A stretch of DNA of 8,993 nt from an uncultured Armatimonadota bacterium (GCA_903881535.1 CAIRTT010000515.1:1-8993), one strand, 5' to 3'; positions 1 through 6,551 are shown, counted from the first letter of the stretch. Notes: generated from the sequence alone by a model not told the origin. A program made the numbers and translations.

Positions 1-373
1 CAGGAAACTCATCAGGGGAGAGTCCAAGCAGCTCATAGTTGGAGCGACCACAGCGAACAGATGTCTTTGCTTTGACATCTGGGCGGTCAAGCACGACATC
101 ACTTTCAGCAAAGGCACCTAGCATCTCAGTAAAGAGCTTTGCTGGAAATGTGAATCCAGGCTGGTCGCCATCATCGAAGCCAAATGAGATTCGTGAGCCA
201 ATAGAGCATTCCAGCCACATTTCAAGGTCGGTAGCCATCAGGCGCAGGCGGCCATCACCGACTGGCCGAGCAAGGACATGGGAAAGGATTGGGAGACTGG
301 TGCGTCCACTGACGGCGCGTCCGACGGTTTGTACGGCTTCAAAGAGCTCTCTTCTAGGGCTTACAGCTTGCAT
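1..373 (-). CDS. dnaN: DNA polymerase III beta subunit (sliding clamp), N-terminal part
   Basis: The beta clamp is a ring-shaped dimer that encircles DNA and tethers DNA polymerase III; it also recruits repair polymerases and ligase. The visible 124 codons match the first clamp domain: RTSLPILSHVL near residues 24-34, then LRLMATDLEM near 44-53, which is the conserved 'TLPIL..VL....L.L.ATDLE' block, and YELLGLSPDEFP at the cut end, the counterpart of the family's 'Y.L.GLP..EFP'. A full clamp is about 370 residues, so some two thirds lies beyond position 1. The ATG at 373 follows GGAGG with a 7-base spacer, and its A is the last base of the upstream anti-sigma stop codon (TAATG), so translation is probably coupled. 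No dnaA is visible nearby, although dnaN usually sits beside it. Whether this is the only clamp gene cannot be told from the window. Confidence 0.9.
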   Translation of the reverse strand, partial: MQAVSPRRELFEAVQTVGRAVSGRTSLPILSHVLARPVGDGRLRLMATDLEMWLECSIGSRISFGFDDGDQPGFTFPAKLFTEMLGAFAESDVVLDRPDVKAKTSVRCGRSNYELLGLSPDEFP

Positions 374-681
374 TATGATTCCTCCAACTGGATTGGTAAC
401 TGATATTGGGTGTGATTCGCAGAAACCGGTGTGGTTCCGTGAAAGTGTGAAAAGCGGTCTGTCAATCGTCGCATCAGACGACTGCGGTACGAATCGGTGA
501 CGACCAAAGTCCGATCGATCAAATGGTGTTGAACCAGAGTTCGCATTGTTCTCTGTGTGTGGAGTTCCTGACTGCACTTCGGACACGTCAGGCAATGCAA
601 CGTTATGGAATCATCCAGCTCCTGTGTGAGCTGCGCATCGGACATTGGACCAATCAGCTGCGTTACCATCATGCAATCCAT
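373..681 (-). CDS. Zinc-binding (ZAS-type) anti-sigma factor, soluble
   Basis: Likely a partner that holds the ECF sigma factor encoded just upstream inactive. The 102-residue product has the motif HxxxCxxC (H29, C33, C36) typical of the zf-HC2/ZAS anti-sigma fold, in which these residues bind zinc and in many members sense thiol oxidation. An extra cysteine (C30) sits inside the motif. No transmembrane helix follows the ZAS region, so the protein should be cytoplasmic, and its polar C-terminal tail (about 55-102) has no recognised domain. The ATG at 681 is preceded by GGAGG (689-693) with a 7-base spacer and lies inside the 3' end of the sigma gene. A later ATG at 672, overlapping the sigma stop as ATGA, is a possible alternative start. 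The TAA stop shares a base with the dnaN start. Partner identity is inferred from the gene order and overlap. Confidence 0.82.
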   Translation of the reverse strand: MDCMMVTQLIGPMSDAQLTQELDDSITLHCLTCPKCSQELHTQRTMRTLVQHHLIDRTLVVTDSYRSRLMRRLTDRFSHFHGTTPVSANHTQYQLPIQLEES

Positions 682-1217
682 GGCGTCACCTCCTTTACAC
701 GTGCCATCTCATCTCGCAAACGCCGGCGTGCCCGGTAAAGTTGACTACTTACCGCCGCTGGGCTACGCTCCAAAATAATTCCGGCATCCGCATGTGACAT
801 TTCGTCTGCATCACACAAAATCAAGACCGTTTGGTCATCCTCAGAAAGCCTTTCGAACGCCGACCAAAGAAGGGCATGGAGGCTGGAGTGGGGTTCGGCG
901 GGGCTTGAGATGTCATCGATTAGCGTCATTTGTGCAAACGGAAACCGAAGCTGCCTCCGGCGGTCTAGGGCAGTGCTTCTTGCGATGGCGTAGAGCCAAG
1001 CACCAAAAGATGATGGCGTTCCACGAAACTGGTACGCGCGCTCAAACGACTTAATCAACGCATCCTGCACAACATCCTCGGCATCTTCGCGCGAACCGAC
1101 GATGCGCATAACAAAGCGTAACAAGCCATCAATATAGTGATCAACAAGCAGCTCCATTGCTTTGTGATCCCCATGCTGAAAGCGCTCGATTAGCCTGTGT
1201 TCATAGGAAAGATGCAT
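669..1217 (-). CDS. ECF-family RNA polymerase sigma factor
   Basis: A 182-residue group 4 (extracytoplasmic function) sigma factor, which redirects RNA polymerase to a small regulon. Region 2 spans about 8-92, with the core-binding and -10 recognition block DAEDVVQDALIKSFERAYQF (45-64) and WLYAIARSTALDRRR (74-88). A short acidic, proline-containing linker covers about 98-115. Region 4 spans about 116-170 with the helix-turn-helix SHADAGIILERSPAAVSSQLYRARRRLR, which reads the -35 box. No region 1 or 3 is present, as expected for ECFs. An in-frame TAA lies four codons before the ATG at 1217, so this is the first usable start, although no clear Shine-Dalgarno precedes it. The 3' end overlaps the anti-sigma gene by 13 bases, the usual arrangement of such pairs. 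It lies 61 bases after the response regulator stop codon. Confidence 0.93.
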   Translation of the reverse strand: MHLSYEHRLIERFQHGDHKAMELLVDHYIDGLLRFVMRIVGSREDAEDVVQDALIKSFERAYQFRGTPSSFGAWLYAIARSTALDRRRQLRFPFAQMTLIDDISSPAEPHSSLHALLWSAFERLSEDDQTVLILCDADEMSHADAGIILERSPAAVSSQLYRARRRLRDEMARVKEVTPWIA

Positions 1218-1278
1218 ACGTATCGACAGTTAGACGTAGTGAGAACCTGGAATTCGTCGGATGACAACAGGAATAATT

Positions 1279-1932
1279 TTAGACCAAGCCTTGACGTGCT
1301 GCGAGGAGGGCAGCTTCGGCACGGGAGTTAATCTCGAGCTTGGCAAATATGGATGAAATGTGGTTCTTGACAGTTTTTTCAGAAATGAACAGCGTTTCTG
1401 CAATATCTCTGTTACGCCGTCCATGGCCGATTTCAGTTAGAATCTCGATTTCGCGCTCTGTCAGTTGCCTGAAAACACTTAAGTCTGTGCGCTTTTGCTC
1501 TGAAAGCCTCCCAAATTCCGATAGCACACGTAACACCAGACTTGGGTGGATCACAGCCTCACCACGGGAAACTGCGCGGATGGCCGACATTGTTTCCTCG
1601 GGGGGCGAGTCCTTCAGGACATAGCCTTTAGCACCGGCTTTGATCGCATTGAAGACGCGTTCATCGTCATTGTAAATCGTGAGGATGCAGACACCAACAT
1701 GTGGCATTTCTCGACGAAGCTCTGCTGTGAGAGTGATTCCGTCCATCTGGGGCATCCCGATATCTGTCAACACGACATCCGGTTTACGCGATCGCGCGAG
1801 CGCTAGTGCTTCAATTCCGTTAGCTGCTTCGCCAACAACATCGATGTCATCTTCCAACGAGAGAAGCCGCGAAAGCATTGAGCGCGTCATGGTCTCATCT
1901 TCCGCAATCAAAAGTCGAATCGTTCTTGCCAT
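1279..1932 (-). CDS. NarL/FixJ-type response regulator (REC-LuxR HTH)
   Basis: A 217-residue two-component transcription regulator. The receiver domain (about 5-120) has the acidic pair E11/D12, the phospho-acceptor D57 in VLTDIGMPQMDG, the switch threonine T85 and the conserved lysine K107 in GYVLKD. The LuxR-type helix-turn-helix (about 156-213) shows LTEREIEILTEIGHGRRNRDIAE and SEKTVKNHISSIFAKL. The start is placed at the ATG at 1932, behind GGAAGGG with a 7-base spacer; a longer frame exists but would run into the glycosyltransferase gene and add residues foreign to the fold. Only four bases separate it from the glycosyltransferase stop, so the two are almost certainly co-transcribed. No histidine kinase is visible, so its sensor must be encoded elsewhere. 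Its targets are unknown; the downstream sigma factor gene is one possibility by position. Confidence 0.93.
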   Translation of the reverse strand: MARTIRLLIAEDETMTRSMLSRLLSLEDDIDVVGEAANGIEALALARSRKPDVVLTDIGMPQMDGITLTAELRREMPHVGVCILTIYNDDERVFNAIKAGAKGYVLKDSPPEETMSAIRAVSRGEAVIHPSLVLRVLSEFGRLSEQKRTDLSVFRQLTEREIEILTEIGHGRRNRDIAETLFISEKTVKNHISSIFAKLEINSRAEAALLAARQGLV

Positions 1933-1936
1933 GTCG

Positions 1937-2713
1937 TTACCCTTCCAGAGCAGCAGGAAGCTTCTTCCCGTGGATGTCAAAAAGCGGGGACCTAATCAAT
2001 CTCAGACTTTGTAAGACATACGTGATGGCCGTACCCAAGACACCAAATCCATAGATGACGCTTCTCGAAAAGTTGATTGATGATGCATCATCAAAGTAGC
2101 GGGTCGGTACGGATACTTCACCGATTCTGAATTTGAAGAAGATGATTTGGGCAAGCATTTGGTTGTCAAAGACAAAGTCATCGCTTGCTTCCTCAAGCGG
2201 GCAAGCACGCAATACATCGGATGAAAAGGCGCGAAAGCCAGTGTGATACTCGCTGAGCTTTACGCCAAGTAGGATGTTCTCAATCAGCGTCAGAATCCGA
2301 TTCGCGATGTACTTCCAGAGGGGCATTCCTGACTTATGGGCACCGGGAGTTCCCAGGATCCTCGAACCAAGAACGGCATCGTATTCACCTGATGCGATCA
2401 ACGATGCGAGAGCACCAACGAGCGTTGGAGCATATTGGTAATCGGGATGCACCATTACTACAATGTCAGCTCCGCGTTGTAAGGCTTCGTTGTAGCAGGT
2501 CTTCTGGTTGCCACCGTATCCACGGTTGCGCGTGTGCTTTACAACGGTAATTCCAAGGGATTCTGCCACCGCTACGGTGTCATCGGGAGAGCAGTCGTCG
2601 ACGAGCAGGATGTCATCAACGATAGAGCGATCGATATCTGCCAGTGTGCGTTCAAGAGTTTTTGCCGCCTTGTATGCCGGAAGCACCACGACAACCCGCT
2701 TACCTAAGATCAT
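1937..2713 (-). CDS. GT2-family glycosyltransferase (polyprenyl-phosphate sugar transferase-like)
   Basis: A GT-A fold family 2 glycosyltransferase of 258 residues. It resembles dolichyl/undecaprenyl-phosphate mannosyl- or glucosyltransferases, which move a sugar from a nucleotide donor onto a lipid carrier. Visible motifs are the first strand VVVVLPAY (7-14), LLVDDCSPDD (36-45) for nucleotide binding, the metal-binding DxD-like HPDYQY (89-94), GSRI (116-119), EYHTGFRAFS (155-164) and FDNQM (182-186). A hydrophobic stretch near 217-241 may attach it to the inner membrane. The start at 2713 puts the first strand near the N-terminus and follows an AGGATGGG sequence by 8 bases. An upstream ATG at 2743 lacks a ribosome site and overlaps the candidate promoter. 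The gene leads a five-gene leftward cluster and is divergent from lexA. Donor and acceptor cannot be read from the sequence. Confidence 0.88.
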   Translation of the reverse strand: MILGKRVVVVLPAYKAAKTLERTLADIDRSIVDDILLVDDCSPDDTVAVAESLGITVVKHTRNRGYGGNQKTCYNEALQRGADIVVMVHPDYQYAPTLVGALASLIASGEYDAVLGSRILGTPGAHKSGMPLWKYIANRILTLIENILLGVKLSEYHTGFRAFSSDVLRACPLEEASDDFVFDNQMLAQIIFFKFRIGEVSVPTRYFDDASSINFSRSVIYGFGVLGTAITYVLQSLRLIRSPLFDIHGKKLPAALEG

Positions 2714-2741
2714 GTGATGTACCCATCCTGAAACATTCCAC

Positions 2742-2769
2742 ATTGTATCGGAGCAGCCAGTGGCAAAAA
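2742..2769 (-). promoter_or_regulatory. Candidate promoter of the glycosyltransferase-to-dnaN cluster
   Basis: Read leftward, a good -10 box TACAAT (complement of 2742-2747) follows a poor -35 TTTTTG (complement of 2764-2769) at a 16-base spacing. Transcription would start about 20 bases before the glycosyltransferase ATG. The weak -35 suggests either an activator or a wrong call. The palindrome at 2772-2786 lies immediately upstream. Confidence 0.35.
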
Positions 2770-2771
2770 GT

Positions 2772-2786
2772 TGTTTGCATCAAACA
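2772..2786. promoter_or_regulatory. Perfect palindrome in the lexA divergent promoter region, candidate LexA operator
   Basis: TGTTTG-CAT-CAAACA is a perfect 6+6 inverted repeat with a 3-base centre. It overlaps the candidate lexA -35 box and abuts the candidate -35 of the opposite cluster, a position from which a dimeric repressor could control both. LexA usually represses its own gene, and its operators differ widely between phyla. The TTTG/CAAA half-sites resemble the TTTG-N5-CAAA box described for Leptospira, but with a shorter centre. Binding by this LexA is inference. Confidence 0.5.
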
Positions 2787-2804
2787 CCTATTCGCCTCTA
2801 CAAT
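2775..2804 (+). promoter_or_regulatory. Candidate sigma-70 promoter of lexA
   Basis: TTGCAT (2775-2780) and TACAAT (2799-2804) stand 18 bases apart, giving a start near 2811 and a leader of about 27 bases before the lexA ATG. The -10 matches consensus at five of six positions and the -35 at four. The -35 lies inside the palindrome at 2772-2786. Confidence 0.55.
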
Positions 2805-2837
2805 GCGTTCGAAAGTTACAGGGAGTAAATCGCACAG

Positions 2838-3455
2838 ATGGAATCGATCAACGCACGGCAGCAGGAAATCCTATCGCTCATTAGAGAGAGTATTCTGTCC
2901 GTCGGGCAACCACCAACCGTTCGTGAGCTTGGGCTTGCGACGGGACTCAAGTCATCGTGCTCTGTACAAAAACACCTTGATGCTCTTGAAGAAAAAGGAT
3001 ACATCAGTCGCCGCAAGTGTAAGTACCGCTCCATTGAGCTACTGCAGGATGCTGCAACAATGGCGACAAAGCGAACGGTTTCGGTACCGCTCCTTGGTTC
3101 CGTGGCCGCAGGAACTCCGATTCTGGCTGAGGAGAGCGTTGAAGACTATTTGCCATTACCGGATGCATTGATTCCACGAAACAAATCTTGTTTCGCATTG
3201 CGGGTCAAAGGTGATTCGATGGTCAATGCAGGCATCCTGAACGGTGACATCGTTGTTGTTCAGCAACAGGAAACCGCAACACAGGGAGACATCGTCGTTG
3301 CACTCATTGGTGATGAAGCAACCGTCAAGACGTTTTATCCAGCCGGTGCCAGTGGGATTCGTCTCCAACCGGAAAACCCCGCCTTGAAGGCAATCATCAC
3401 CCGTGATGCCACCATTTTAGGGAAAGTGATCCTCAACTTCCGGCAATACAATTAA
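2838..3455 (+). CDS. lexA: LexA repressor, SOS response regulator
   Basis: A 205-residue LexA, the repressor of DNA-damage genes that cuts itself when RecA filaments form on single-stranded DNA. The N-terminal winged helix (about 5-68) has RQQEIL, PPTVRELGLATGL as helix-turn-helix, and SVQKHLDALEEKGYI. The S24 peptidase half (about 80-205) has the scissile Ala91-Gly92 in VAAGTP, nucleophile S127 in KGDSM and general base K164 in ATVKTF, so self-cleavage should be intact. Length is normal for the family. An in-frame TAA four codons upstream makes the ATG at 2838 the first start. The only Shine-Dalgarno-like sequence (AGGGAG, 2820-2825) is 12 bases away, which suggests modest translation. The gene is alone on its strand, divergent from the dnaN cluster and convergent with a porin gene. 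The palindrome in its promoter suggests autorepression. Confidence 0.95.
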   Translation: MESINARQQEILSLIRESILSVGQPPTVRELGLATGLKSSCSVQKHLDALEEKGYISRRKCKYRSIELLQDAATMATKRTVSVPLLGSVAAGTPILAEESVEDYLPLPDALIPRNKSCFALRVKGDSMVNAGILNGDIVVVQQQETATQGDIVVALIGDEATVKTFYPAGASGIRLQPENPALKAIITRDATILGKVILNFRQYN

Positions 3456-3503
3456 GTTATCTCCGACCAGAGCAACGCCTCGATCTAAAGAGAAGGCGAC
3501 AGC

Positions 3504-3544
3504 ATAGCGCTACGAATTTATGTTTATAACCTCATACGCGCTAT
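3504..3544. repeat. Short inverted repeat after lexA
   Basis: ATAGCGC (3504-3510) and GCGCTAT (3538-3544) are complementary over 7 bp with a 27-base AT-rich loop. No U-tract follows. It may be a weak RNA structure in the lexA 3' untranslated region or chance. Confidence 0.25.
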
Positions 3545-3556
3545 CTCAATAAAAAT

Positions 3557-3605
3557 ACCGCCCACGCTTCGCTGAACATGCAACGTAGTGTGGACGGTTT
3601 TATGT
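3557..3605. terminator. Candidate bidirectional terminator between lexA and porin gene
   Basis: ACCGCCCACGCT (3557-3568) pairs with the segment 3587-3598 with one mismatch and one G-T pair, around an 18-base loop. A T-rich run follows rightward (3598-3607), and an A-rich run precedes it (3549-3555), so leftward transcripts also end in a U-rich tract. It lies between two convergent genes, where such an element is expected. The long loop lowers confidence. Confidence 0.5.
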
Positions 3606-3665
3606 TTTCCGTTCATCCCGCTCAGTTGACCTTGCGGCTAGACAGTTCGGGATATGGAAGAGGTT

Positions 3666-3691
3666 CCCTCCAAGTGCATATCACTGGAGGG
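3666..3691 (-). terminator. Hairpin directly after the porin stop codon
   Basis: CCCTCCA(A)GTG and CACTGGAGGG form a 10-bp stem with one bulged base and a 5-base CATAT loop, six bases after the porin stop. No clear U-tract follows on the leftward transcript, so it may be a weak terminator or a 3' stabilising structure. Confidence 0.5.
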
Positions 3692-3697
3692 ATTTGA

Positions 3698-4807
3698 CTA
3701 GAAGGAAAACACTTGACCGATTGTTAGGGTCGTACTCGACTTGGCTGTTCCTGATGCCGTTGAAAACACACCCGTGTTTGCCTTGTCATGGCGTAACTCG
3801 ACCATGGTTCTGCTCGCTGCTGTTTGCCCCTTCTTAAATTCATAGGTCAATGTGAATGAACTTAGGGTTGGTTTTGTTCCCGGGTCGGCAGATGGAATAA
3901 ACAAGCCTCCAGCCGTGTCATCCCCCAGCTGTTCAGCACGAACCGAAATGGTATCGCCCGATTTGATCGCGTAGGTTAGGTATCCCGTGATGGCGCCTGC
4001 CTTATAGCCAGCGGATCCCGCCTGCACACCTGAAACGATGGATGCATCGGTTGCCAATGTCAGATTTGGTGCGAGTGTCCGTGAGTAGCCAAAGTTCGTG
4101 ATCGCCTTGTCGCGCTCGGCTCCAGCAACCGTGTCCTTAGCGCGAGCAAAGTTGAAGATGACCGAGTCCTTTGAAGATAGGACCTGATTCCATTGCAGTC
4201 CCAGACCTGGCGTACGACTGCCATTTGACTCCACTCCGTTATAACGGTTCAAGAGAGAGAGCATCGCCGTTGCACGGGATGTTGCAGCAAACTGTGCTCT
4301 AACACCAGAATGGTAGAACGGTTGAAGCTGTCCAAACTGGAATGCCTTCGTGAAGAATGCACTTGTTCCGGTAGGAATTGTCTCATAGCCAACATGGGTA
4401 GGGAAGATTCCTGCATCAATCGTGACTGGCTTTGCACCACCAGCAATAACACGTGCATATGCCTCATACACATTGCTTGTGGTGGTGTTGACTCCTGCAA
4501 GCCCAAGCGGCAATCCCGCCACAACGTTGCCATCCACCATACGAATGGAAAAACCTGTTTTCCGCTTGGCGGATGGGTCGGAGTAGAAGTGCAGCTCACC
4601 CAGATTCAGCTGAGTGGAGCCTTCTTTTGCGTTGAAGTAATAAGGTGCACCTGTTGCACCATTCATTCCGGTTGATGGGCGATTGAAGTTGGCTGTGTAG
4701 TTGGTCTCGATGGTGGCACCGATCTGGATACCTTGAGCGTTAACCTGAGTCGATGCGAACGCAACAACAGCAATCGGGGCTACGAGAGAGAGAGTTAGTG
4801 ATTTCAT
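3698..4807 (-). CDS. Putative BBP2 (OmpL-like) outer membrane porin
   Basis: A 369-residue secreted beta-barrel protein, probably a passive outer membrane channel. A Sec signal peptide (about 1-24, hydrophobic core then VNA-QG) leads into alternating-residue strands. Hallmarks of the BBP2 family are the early FNRPSTG segment, LNLGELHFYSD, the mid-protein PFYHSGVRAQF block, and a C-terminal strand ending in FSF, the phenylalanine signal used for barrel assembly. The start at 4807 is set by the signal peptide and by AAGGA with a 7-base spacer; a longer frame reaching into amt is spurious. It lies 64 bases after the amt stop with no clear terminator between, so it is probably co-transcribed with glnK-amt. 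That suggests passage of ammonium or another nitrogen source across the outer membrane. The substrate is inference. It is a paralogue of the porin at 7200-8264. Confidence 0.85.
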   Translation of the reverse strand: MKSLTLSLVAPIAVVAFASTQVNAQGIQIGATIETNYTANFNRPSTGMNGATGAPYYFNAKEGSTQLNLGELHFYSDPSAKRKTGFSIRMVDGNVVAGLPLGLAGVNTTTSNVYEAYARVIAGGAKPVTIDAGIFPTHVGYETIPTGTSAFFTKAFQFGQLQPFYHSGVRAQFAATSRATAMLSLLNRYNGVESNGSRTPGLGLQWNQVLSSKDSVIFNFARAKDTVAGAERDKAITNFGYSRTLAPNLTLATDASIVSGVQAGSAGYKAGAITGYLTYAIKSGDTISVRAEQLGDDTAGGLFIPSADPGTKPTLSSFTLTYEFKKGQTAASRTMVELRHDKANTGVFSTASGTAKSSTTLTIGQVFSF

Positions 4808-4871
4808 ACGAAAGTCCTTGAAGACATATAAAATTCGAACATAACGTTCTGAACGAAAAGTGTCGACGAAA

Positions 4872-6413
4872 TTATTTGGAACGGGCATCGGAGAGTCCGC
4901 TGGTGGAGACGTAGCCAGCTTCGCCGTGCATCGCCAAATCCAAGCCGGCTTCTTCGTCGTTGGCTGTGACGGCAAGTCCCTTAAAGAGAACCTTCAAGAG
5001 GAAACCAATGACTAGCGTCCCGACAACCGCCAGTATGACGGCCCACATGATGGACTGAAACTGCGCGGACATCAACGCTGCACGGTTATCCGGTACGAGC
5101 GAGTTGACTGCTTTGTCTGCAAATATTCCTGTCGCTATGGCTCCCCAGATACCGCCGAGACCGTGCACAGCAAAGACATCCAATGTGTCATCAACACGCT
5201 GAAGCTTGTTTTTGATTTGAATTGCCGTATACGAAATCAACGGAACAACTGCACCAATGATAATCGCAGAGCTAGGAGTTACAAAACCGGATGCTGGCGT
5301 GATCGCAACCAAGCCTGCGACTGCACCGGAAGCGAATCCGAGGGCAGTAGGTTGCTTGACGTGAACCCATTCGATGAGGCACCAGACAAGTCCAGCCGAT
5401 GCAGCAGCGATATGGGTGACCGTGAATGCACTACCAGCAAGTCCATTACTGGCTCCAGCGGAGCCACCGTTAAAACCGAACCACCCGAACCAGAGAATTC
5501 CTGTTCCGATGAGAGTCATTGGAAGGTTGTGCGGACGGGTGTCTTCATGGCTCGAGAGGCGACGTTTGCCAACAAGCATCGCAAGGACAAGAGCGGATAT
5601 GCCACTCGTCATGTGGATGACCGTTCCACCTGCGAAATCGAGGGCACCCAATTTGAAGAGCTTTCCGCCTGGTCCCCAGACCATATGTGCCATCGGCACA
5701 TAGACTAGCAAACTCCAAAGTCCAATAAAGCAGCAGTATGCTCCAAACTTCATGCGGTCTACAATCGCACCTGAAATCAACGCAGGAGTAATAATCGCAA
5801 ACATCATTTGGAAGGACATGAAGACCTGATGCGGGATCGCCATAGCGGTACCGTTCCAGACAAATGTTGTCTGGCCGACGCCCTTTAGCATCACAAAGTC
5901 AAGTCCGCCAATCATGTCATTGGTTCCGGGAGCAAACGCAAGGCTGTAGCCAACGATTACCCAGATGACAGTTACAATCGAGATTGCAACAAAGCTCTGC
6001 ATTAGAACGTTGAGAACGTTTTTGCTTCTGGTCATACCGGCATAGAACAATGCCAAACCAGGCGTCATAAACAGAACAAGGGCCGTGGATACCAGCATCC
6101 AAGCAGTGTCACCACTGTTTAGTTCAGGCGCAGATTCGTTCTTTACGGTGCCGTCATCGGCCTTTATAGATCCATCAAACTTGGTTGTGAAATCTGGATG
6201 GGCAAGGCCTTGTTCATCACCAATCTTCTTCGATCCTTCAGCGGGTGCCTCTGGCACAAGTGAAGTAGTCGTGGGCTCGGTGGGGGATGCAATTTGTGCG
6301 AAGACGGGCGCAGAAGCAGACAGCATGGCGATAGACACCAATGCAGTCAAAAGATATGCAAAGCGACGCATCAAGCTTTGGGCTTTAGCGTACACGGAAT
6401 GCGGATGTCGCAT
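4872..6413 (-). CDS. amt: Ammonium transporter (Amt family)
   Basis: An inner membrane ammonium channel of 513 residues, expected to act as a trimer. A signal peptide (about 16-39, ending VFA-Q) is followed by an unusual polar linker of about 60 residues. Eleven membrane segments then run from about 104 to 477. Conserved pore residues are visible: D259 and H267 in DFAGGTVIHMTSG, H417 of the twin-histidine pair in VFAVHGLGGIWG, the Phe-gate region FQMMFAIITPALISGAI (201-217) and W246 in HMVWGPGG. The 8-residue spacing of D259 to H267 equals D160-H168 of E. coli AmtB. The cytoplasmic tail is about 35 residues. The ATG at 6413 has AAAGGA seven to eight bases upstream; a TTG start at 6455 lacks support and overlaps a sigma-54-like promoter. 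It follows glnK by 126 bases, the standard pairing in which PII plugs the channel when nitrogen is plentiful. Confidence 0.96.
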   Translation of the reverse strand: MRHPHSVYAKAQSLMRRFAYLLTALVSIAMLSASAPVFAQIASPTEPTTTSLVPEAPAEGSKKIGDEQGLAHPDFTTKFDGSIKADDGTVKNESAPELNSGDTAWMLVSTALVLFMTPGLALFYAGMTRSKNVLNVLMQSFVAISIVTVIWVIVGYSLAFAPGTNDMIGGLDFVMLKGVGQTTFVWNGTAMAIPHQVFMSFQMMFAIITPALISGAIVDRMKFGAYCCFIGLWSLLVYVPMAHMVWGPGGKLFKLGALDFAGGTVIHMTSGISALVLAMLVGKRRLSSHEDTRPHNLPMTLIGTGILWFGWFGFNGGSAGASNGLAGSAFTVTHIAAASAGLVWCLIEWVHVKQPTALGFASGAVAGLVAITPASGFVTPSSAIIIGAVVPLISYTAIQIKNKLQRVDDTLDVFAVHGLGGIWGAIATGIFADKAVNSLVPDNRAALMSAQFQSIMWAVILAVVGTLVIGFLLKVLFKGLAVTANDEEAGLDLAMHGEAGYVSTSGLSDARSK

Positions 6414-6439
6414 GAACCGTTCCTTTCTATATGGACAAG

Positions 6440-6454
6440 GCAGGTTGAGTGCCA
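6440..6454 (-). promoter_or_regulatory. Candidate sigma-54 (-24/-12) promoter of amt
   Basis: Read leftward, TGGCACTCAACCTGC matches the RpoN consensus TGGCAC-N5-TTGC at nine of ten defined bases, with the essential GG and GC dinucleotides exactly 10 bases apart. The start would fall near 6428, about 15 bases before the amt ATG with the ribosome site in between. Ammonium transporter genes are classical NtrC/RpoN targets. No NtrC-type enhancer was recognised, and it is unknown whether this organism has RpoN. Confidence 0.5.
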
Positions 6455-6535
6455 AGCATCGAAAGCCTTTGGGGTAGGCATTCCTCTCTTTGTGGAGGAT
6501 TAAAATATTTTATGAAACATCAAACGCGCTTCACG

Positions 6536-6551
6536 GATGCTAAACAGCATC
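6536..6551 (-). other. Small hairpin over the glnK stop codon
   Basis: GATGCT-GTTT-AGCATC forms a perfect 6-bp stem with a tetraloop that contains part of the glnK stop codon. No U-tract follows, so it is unlikely to end transcription. It could protect the glnK message or be chance. Confidence 0.3.

Noticed and set aside
39..500. Open frame of 153 codons on the + strand
   Set aside because: It lies opposite the clear dnaN N-terminus and the anti-sigma gene, has no ribosome site and shows no recognisable domain. It is an antisense shadow.
1218..1278. ECF-type autoregulated promoter before the sigma gene
   Set aside because: I looked for a GGAAC-like -35 with a CGTC-like -10 at ECF spacing and found no convincing pair, so no promoter is reported.
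2644..3171. 175-codon + strand frame across the divergent promoter region
   Set aside because: It overlaps the glycosyltransferase gene and lexA in the wrong frame and resembles no protein family.
4808..4975. Longer 425-residue reading of the first-copy porin starting at 4975
   Set aside because: The extension overlaps the amt 3' end and puts about 56 unrelated residues ahead of a perfect signal peptide. The ATG at 4807 has a proper ribosome site.
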